Assembly: GCA_000467715.1 (NCBI GenBank)
Contig: AJFK01000847.1
Span: 1 to 44,844, forward strand
DNA length: 44,844 nucleotides
Direction of reading: 5' to 3'
Source: Hysterium pulicare CBS 123377
Lineage: Eukaryota; Ascomycota; Dothideomycetes; Hysteriales; Hysteriaceae
Each line of letters begins with the position of its first letter. Position 1 is the stretch's first letter. This document shows, one piece after another, positions 40,801-44,844 of the stretch. A model generated the notes under the pieces. That model saw only the letters and a program-made list of their open reading frames with translations, searched no databases and had not been told where the DNA came from. The position numbers and the translations under genes are program-made.

Positions 40801-43800
40801 TTGGTTAATATTGCACCATCCACAACCCCATCCGCAACCCCGTCCGGCTCGTCCTTATCCAGCTGGCTCTCCTCCGCATCTCCAAGCGCGTCACCTTCAT
40901 CTGAATCCGCTACACCAGCTGGTTCACCGTCATCCACGACACCATATTCGTCGCCCTCATCAGCATCTCCATCCGTGTCGTCCCCGCCGACTCCCATTTC
41001 CTGTCCAAACTCTGATGGTGATATCTACACCATTAACGGCACTAGCTATCTTATCACGTGTAATGTCAATTTCGACGGTGGTAATATAAACGTCCCTAAT
41101 GGGCCATTATATCCAGGCTCTGTAGAAGGCTGTATTTCGCTTTGTCAGCAATACGATAACTGTATTGATGCTGTATATGCGGGCGGCCCGTGCTACCCGA
41201 AGTACTCTTCAGCCACGACATCTGTAACATACCTTGCTGGTGTTGTAGATGCTAGGAAGGTGGGCATTGGGCCATCCACTACTCCTTCCGGATGGACCTC
41301 ATCTACACCCCTGACAGAATTGGCCTCCTCCACAACCCCATTCGCTTCACCGGCGGCGTCGCCCTCATCCACAATTCCATCGGTTTCGACATCTGAATCC
41401 CCATCCGAATCTCCATCTATGTCGGCTGCACCGACTCCAATCTCCTGCCCGGGTTCTGACGGTCTTATATACGTTATCAACGGCACTAGCTATCTTATTG
41501 AGTGCAATTCGGATTTCAACGGCTTCAATATAGATACTGGTGGTAGCGGACCTCCGTACCCAGGTTCAATAGAAGGATGCATCTCGATTTGTCAGGAGTA
41601 TCCTAACTGTGTTGATGCTATTTATCAAAACGGCCCCTGTTATCCAAAATACTCTTCGGCTACAACATCAGTAACATATGCCCTTAGTGTGATTAATGCC
41701 AGAAAGGTGGATGTTACGCCATCCACCTCCGCGTCGGCTACCTCCGCGTCGTTCTCAGCCGAGTTGTCTTCATCCGAGTTCTCCTCATCCGAGTTCTCCT
41801 CATCCGAGTTCTCCTCATTCGAGTTCTCCTCATCTGCGTTGGCTTCGCTCACATCGAATTCGTTCGCATCGTCTTCCTCCGCGTCGCCCTCACCATCCGC
41901 ACCAACTCCCATTTCGTGCCCGGGCTCTGACGGTCTTATTTATGACATCAATGGCACCGACTACCTTATTACATGCGATTCGGACTTTAATGGTGGTAAT
42001 ATAGATACAGGCCCTCCTGGGCCGCCGTATCCAGGATCCATAGAAGGATGTATCTCAATTTGTCAACAATACGATAACTGTATTGATGCTGTCCTTCAGA
42101 ATGGTCCTTGCTACGTAAAATCCTCTTCAGCAACAGGAGCAGACGTAACATCTTCTGCCGGTGTGATTGATGCCAGGAAGGTTTTTACCACGGCTCCATC
42201 CGCATCAGCATCTGTATCCGCACCCCCAGCCCCCTCTCAATCAGGTATCAGCTGTCCAGCTTCGAATGATACTGTCTACATCTATGATGATCATGCTTAT
42301 CTGATCATCTGCGATTATGGTACTCCCACCAACAATATTGGGGATGCTCAAGATGCGACTTCAGTGGAGGAGTGTATTGCCATATGTGATGGCACACCTG
42401 AATGTTTGGATGCTTCTTGGATTACCGATGCACCCTACCAGCGGTGCTATCCAAAATATGATTCGACAGTTGCAGGAGACTCAGGAGCGCCAGACTCTAC
42501 GGTTATTGATATAAGGCGTGTCGATCTCCCTACTCCAACTATCACGAGCGACACATCATATTCGCCTACGACACCCACGCCAACTAGCTCACCTTTAACT
42601 TCCTTATCTCCCTCGTCTTCCCCACCTTTGAGTTCTCCGCCACAGAGTACGCCTTCGACCGCCACACAATTCTCATCTTCGTCAGATGAATCATCTTCTG
42701 CGGATATATCATCTTCAACGGCTGCAGAATCCTTATCGACGCCGACGTTAACATCCCCGACCACGTCTGAGATGACTTCGTCTTCCGCCTCCTCATCGGC
42801 TTTCCCATCTGGGCTCAGTTGCCCAGGCGCGGACGGCACGATATACACTCTCAATGGACATAGTTACCTCATCACCTGTGGCTTAGACACCCCTGATAAC
42901 AATATAGGGAATTTTCAAAATTCAACGTCGATCGAAGACTGCGTTGCGGTATGCGATCAAACTCCTGGTTGCCTTGACGCATCCTGGATAACAGACACGC
43001 CTTACGAAAGGTGTTATCCAAAATACAATTCTTTCACCTTGTCGTATACGGCAACTGTGAACCCAACGGTTGTGGATATTAGACTGCTTCAATCGTCCAC
43101 ATCCACACCAACGCCCACCCCATCAGCGATTAGTTGCCCGTATTCTAACGACACGATTTACACGATCAATGGAGATCGTTTCCTAATTACCTGCGATCTA
43201 GATACTCCCACTAACAACATCGAAGGACCCGTATATCAATTGGGCACGATCGAAAACTGCATTGCGCGATGCGACAACAATAGTCAATGCCTCGATCTTA
43301 GCTGGCTGACAGATCCTGTGAACAACAGCCCGGTATGCTTCCTAAAGTATGACTCCACGATCTGGAATCAGGTTGCTACTTCACATTCGGGTATTTGGGA
43401 TGCCAGACGACTTGGCCCTTCGTCAGCCATGCCAAGTACTTCCCCGTATGGTTACTCCTCAACGCCATCTCTAACTGCAGTCGTCTCCACAACTGTATCG
43501 TTCTCAGAATCTTTGTCTACAAGCGCCTCCAGCCCGACTCCTACCTCAACAGACAACTCATTTGGGGGTACCTCTGCCAGTGAATCATCTTCGAGTGAGC
43601 TCGGAACGTATACGAGTTCGGAATTCTCAACCGATACCGTTTCTAGTAGCTTATCGTCTTCTTCCAATGAAGGTGAAAGCTCTTCTGAGAGCGGACTGAG
43701 TACGTCGAGCTTAGAATTCTCAACCAATACCGTTTCTAGTAGTTTGTCGTCTTCTGAGAGCGGAATGAGTACGCCGAGTTCAGAACTCTCAAGCAATACC

Positions 43801-44844
43801 GTTTCCAGCAGTTTATCATTTATTGGAGGGGAAAGCTCTTCATCTTCGAGTGAGAGCGGAACGAGTATGACGAGCGCAGAGTCCTCCAGTAATACCGTTT
43901 CCAGCGATTTATCGTCTTCCTCCATTGGAAGCGAGAGTTCTTCTGAGGGCGGAGTGAGTACCACGACTGCTGCTGCAGCAAGTTCCTCATCAACCTACAT
44001 CGATACTCTCATAAGGCTTGTTTCAGACAGCTCATCTTCTACAAATTCGGTGTCTTCAGTTGGCTCAAGCGTCGTATCTAGCTCGAGCGACTTCACGAGT
44101 CAGACGATTTCGTCGACGTCGGAGTCAGTCTCTTCTTTAAGCACCACGAGCCAAGGTATTTCGTCGCCTTCGGACACCATGAGCCAAGGTATCTCATCGC
44201 CTTCGGTCACCACGAGCCAAGGCATCTCGTCGCCGTCAGACACCATGAGCCAGGGAATCCCATCAACTTCCGGATCAGTTTCGCCTTCGGACACCATAAG
44301 CCAAGGTATCTCATCGCCGTCGGTCACCACGAGCCAGGGGATCTCATCGACTTCCGGATCAGTTTCGCCTTCGGACACCATAAGCCAAGGTATCTCATCG
44401 CCGTCGGTCACCACGAGCCAGGGGATCTCATCGACTTCCGGATCAGTATCTCCCTCGGGCACCACGAGCCAGAGTGTTTCTTCGACTTTGGGATCAGTCT
44501 CTTCCTCAGGCACCACAAGCCAAGGCGTTTCGTCAACTTCGGAATCAATCTCTCCCTCAGGTACCACAAGCCAAAGTATCTCTTCAACCTCGGGATCAGT
44601 CTCTCCCTCAGATACCACGAGCCAAGGCATTTCATTAACTTCAGGATCAGTCTCTTCCTCAGGGACAGGCACCAGCGTGGAGAGCCTCTCGACTTCATTG
44701 TCAACTGGAACTTTAACATCAAGCTCCTCGCCGTCATCCAGTCCCGTAATCATCACTTCTATAGTTTCTAGCCCTGTAGTCTCTAGCCCTGTAGTCTCCA
44801 GTTCTATAGTCTCCAGTTCTGTAGTCTCTAGTTCTGTAGTCTCT
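37807..44844 (+). CDS. Giant secreted protein with 14 PAN/apple-like domains and Ser/Thr-rich repeats (3' end outside window)
   Basis: One uninterrupted frame of 2,346 codons from ATG 37807 to the window edge. A signal peptide is visible (RHVLTWLFLTNLVTAAP, residues about 14-30). Domains 1-11 share a roughly 90-residue unit: (I)SCPxSDG, YTINGTSYLITC, GG(N/D), PYPGS, EGCISxCQQYPxCIDAVY, CYPKSSSATGA, then V-I-D-x-R. There are six cysteines per unit, likely three disulfides, as in fungal PAN/apple domains. They begin near 37.94, 38.26, 38.62, 39.00, 39.35, 39.69, 40.12, 40.55, 41.00, 41.45 and 41.92 kb. Domains 12-14 (42.26, 42.82, 43.14 kb) are a variant with TPTNNI, ECIAICD and CLDASWITD. Linkers are Ser/Ala/Pro/Thr-rich and probably O-glycosylated. 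From about 43.4 kb it is almost pure Ser/Thr/Gly/Gln repeat, like a cell-wall stalk; a GPI signal may lie beyond the window. Inferred role: surface adhesin or carbohydrate/protein binding. Confidence 0.9.
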   Translation, partial: MAERRSAFWRCSLRHVLTWLFLTNLVTAAPLNAQAAASPAPTPISCPGSDGDIYTINGTSYLITCNIDFYGGNVDTNQPVAYPGSMEGCISYCQQFPSCIDAVYDNGYGCYPKSSSATGAAVTSRNNIWDAREVSIAPTTTSSIVSAPTPITCPGSDGDIYTINGTSYLITCYSDFQGGNINTGQGAPAAAVGSMEGCISYCQQYPGCIDAVFNPGYNCYPKSSSATGASVTSRNDIWDARKVVIAPSTTSTASPSGTSSSSTIVAAPTPISCPESDGDTYTINGTIYLITCYSDFNGGDVQTGQGPPYPGSMEGCISYCQQYPDCVDAAYNIGYACYIKSTSSTGAAVTSNPGYIDARSIGIAPATSPSASPSGTTSRSSTGSASSAVSAPTPISCPASDGYVYTINGTSYLVTCDIDYQGGDVPNVPDSQRYPGSVEGCISACQQYPDCIDAVYAGGPCYPKSSSATGADVTSHAGVIDIRVVAVATPTPSPSSASPSASPSPSPSAPASISCPASNGFTYTINGTSYLVTCYSDFYGGNIPGIPNSQVYVGSPEACISVCQQYPTCVDAVYAGACYPKSSSATGAAVTSNAAVIDIRVVAVASPTTPSASPSSASPSASAPSSISCPASDGFEYTINGTTYLVTCDSDYYGGNIDGVPAAQVNIGSPEGCISVCQQYPKCIDAVYAGACYPKSSSATNPHSNAGVIDIRVVAVAPSTTPSASPSAASASSTASPSSETPSASPSPAASPSTTLSATSSPSASAPTSISCPDSNGFIYTINSTSYLVTCDSDTYGGNIDISPVPYPGSPEGCISVCQQYPNCIDAVYAGGPCYPKSSSATDAHSAAGVIDMREVAVAPSTTPSASPSSISPSFKPPSASPSSESSSASPAASPSSTTPSASPSASALTSIVCPGSDGFVYTINGSDYLITCDIDFQGGNIDINPLPYPGSPEGCISVCQQYPDCIDAVYAGGPCYPKTSSATGAAVTPHAGIIDARLVNIAPSTTPSATPSGSSLSSWLSSASPSASPSSESATPAGSPSSTTPYSSPSSASPSVSSPPTPISCPNSDGDIYTINGTSYLITCNVNFDGGNINVPNGPLYPGSVEGCISLCQQYDNCIDAVYAGGPCYPKYSSATTSVTYLAGVVDARKVGIGPSTTPSGWTSSTPLTELASSTTPFASPAASPSSTIPSVSTSESPSESPSMSAAPTPISCPGSDGLIYVINGTSYLIECNSDFNGFNIDTGGSGPPYPGSIEGCISICQEYPNCVDAIYQNGPCYPKYSSATTSVTYALSVINARKVDVTPSTSASATSASFSAELSSSEFSSSEFSSSEFSSFEFSSSALASLTSNSFASSSSASPSPSAPTPISCPGSDGLIYDINGTDYLITCDSDFNGGNIDTGPPGPPYPGSIEGCISICQQYDNCIDAVLQNGPCYVKSSSATGADVTSSAGVIDARKVFTTAPSASASVSAPPAPSQSGISCPASNDTVYIYDDHAYLIICDYGTPTNNIGDAQDATSVEECIAICDGTPECLDASWITDAPYQRCYPKYDSTVAGDSGAPDSTVIDIRRVDLPTPTITSDTSYSPTTPTPTSSPLTSLSPSSSPPLSSPPQSTPSTATQFSSSSDESSSADISSSTAAESLSTPTLTSPTTSEMTSSSASSSAFPSGLSCPGADGTIYTLNGHSYLITCGLDTPDNNIGNFQNSTSIEDCVAVCDQTPGCLDASWITDTPYERCYPKYNSFTLSYTATVNPTVVDIRLLQSSTSTPTPTPSAISCPYSNDTIYTINGDRFLITCDLDTPTNNIEGPVYQLGTIENCIARCDNNSQCLDLSWLTDPVNNSPVCFLKYDSTIWNQVATSHSGIWDARRLGPSSAMPSTSPYGYSSTPSLTAVVSTTVSFSESLSTSASSPTPTSTDNSFGGTSASESSSSELGTYTSSEFSTDTVSSSLSSSSNEGESSSESGLSTSSLEFSTNTVSSSLSSSESGMSTPSSELSSNTVSSSLSFIGGESSSSSSESGTSMTSAESSSNTVSSDLSSSSIGSESSSEGGVSTTTAAAASSSSTYIDTLIRLVSDSSSSTNSVSSVGSSVVSSSSDFTSQTISSTSESVSSLSTTSQGISSPSDTMSQGISSPSVTTSQGISSPSDTMSQGIPSTSGSVSPSDTISQGISSPSVTTSQGISSTSGSVSPSDTISQGISSPSVTTSQGISSTSGSVSPSGTTSQSVSSTLGSVSSSGTTSQGVSSTSESISPSGTTSQSISSTSGSVSPSDTTSQGISLTSGSVSSSGTGTSVESLSTSLSTGTLTSSSSPSSSPVIITSIVSSPVVSSPVVSSSIVSSSVVSSSVVS
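37939..43413 (+). repeat. Array of 14 tandem six-cysteine domains
   Basis: Coding repeat with period about 320-470 bp (domain of about 270-290 bp plus a variable Ser/Pro-rich linker). DNA of adjacent units remains clearly similar, for example GGATGCATTTCGTATTGTCA in units 1-3, and linkers vary most in length. This suggests expansion by unequal recombination. Units 12-14 form a separate subfamily at the C-terminal side. Confidence 0.9.
41770..41829 (+). repeat. 15-bp linker repeat TCATCCGAGTTCTCC x4
   Basis: Four tandem units (the last with one change) within the linker before domain 11, encoding S-S-E-F-S. This is the only acidic/aromatic linker block; the others are SASPSP-like. Confidence 0.9.
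44267..44434 (+). repeat. 84-bp tandem repeat, two identical copies
   Basis: Copies start at 44267 and 44351, with the beginning of a third, diverged one at 44435. Each encodes 28 residues of S-P-S-x-T-x-S-Q-G-I-S type, and 84 bp keeps the frame. Shorter diverged versions of the same motif run from about 44130 to 44650. Confidence 0.85.
44761..44844 (+). repeat. 15-bp tandem repeat reaching the window edge
   Basis: Five full units and one partial of (A/G)TAGTCTCTAGCCCT-like sequence, encoding (I/V)-V-S-S-(P/S). Array length beyond the window is unknown. Confidence 0.9.

Noticed and set aside
38463-44756. Long minus-strand open frames rich in Asp, Glu, Val and Gly opposite the giant gene
   Set aside because: They are antisense shadows of Ser/Thr/Ala/Pro-rich repeat coding; the plus frame has a signal peptide, conserved cysteines and repeats, and is open for 7 kb.
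1-44844. CRISPR arrays, bacterial operons, rRNA genes
   Set aside because: None present; the gene structure is eukaryotic and the direct repeats are coding or microsatellite.

Overview
This window comes from a filamentous ascomycete fungus (Pezizomycotina-like). The evidence is short spliceosomal introns of about 49-62 nt with GTAAGT/GTATGT donors and CTAAC/CTAAT branch sites, a Zn2Cys6 factor, a DUF3435 tyrosine recombinase, F-box/LRR remnants, a fungal Myb-like factor and a giant cysteine-rich, Ser/Thr-rich secreted protein. The species cannot be named from the sequence. A lichen-forming or related lineage is an attractive guess, because such fungi are known to carry spliceosomal-type introns in rRNA genes.

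Layout. 2.7-9.8 kb holds conserved housekeeping genes: a five-exon DCAF6-like WD40 protein (+), a four-part-resolved DPM2 (-) whose first coding exon is only the ATG, and the splicing factor CWC22 (+), which diverges from DPM2 across about 310 bp. 10-29 kb is accessory and decayed. It contains four tRNA-Asp-derived loci, an aminoglycoside-phosphotransferase-like gene, two F-box pseudogenes, a minimal Zn2Cys6 protein, broken membrane and unknown genes, and a frameshifted DUF3435 recombinase with a C2H2/C2HC tail. 29-37 kb returns to ordinary genes: Ap4A phosphorylase (Apa2), a Myb-like factor, a kappa-class GST/HCCA isomerase and an HSDL2-like SDR. 37.8 kb to the window end is one uninterrupted reading frame of 2,346 codons, still open at the edge. 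It encodes a secreted protein with 14 tandem six-cysteine PAN/apple-like domains followed by Ser/Thr-rich tandem repeats.

The most striking discovery is the tRNA set. On the minus strand at 24892-25132 and 11158-11289 there are tRNA-Asp(GUC) genes interrupted by spliceosomal-looking GT-AG introns at positions 13/14, 24/25 and 54/55 (three in one gene) and at 54/55 (the other). Both also have an ordinary short 37/38 tRNA intron. With the inserts removed, both give exactly 72 nt with perfect seven-pair acceptor stems and G73. They differ only at four nucleotides, which form two compensatory base-pair changes. The B box is split in every copy and the A box is also split in one, yet Pol III-type T tracts remain just downstream. 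A third, 5'-truncated copy shares the 54/55 intron, and a fourth locus keeps only the 5' end.

Gene models were built by reading splice signals by eye. Lengths that divide by three across all exons support the DCAF6-like, DPM2, Apa2, Myb, GSTK, SDR and DUF3435 models. No homology search was run.
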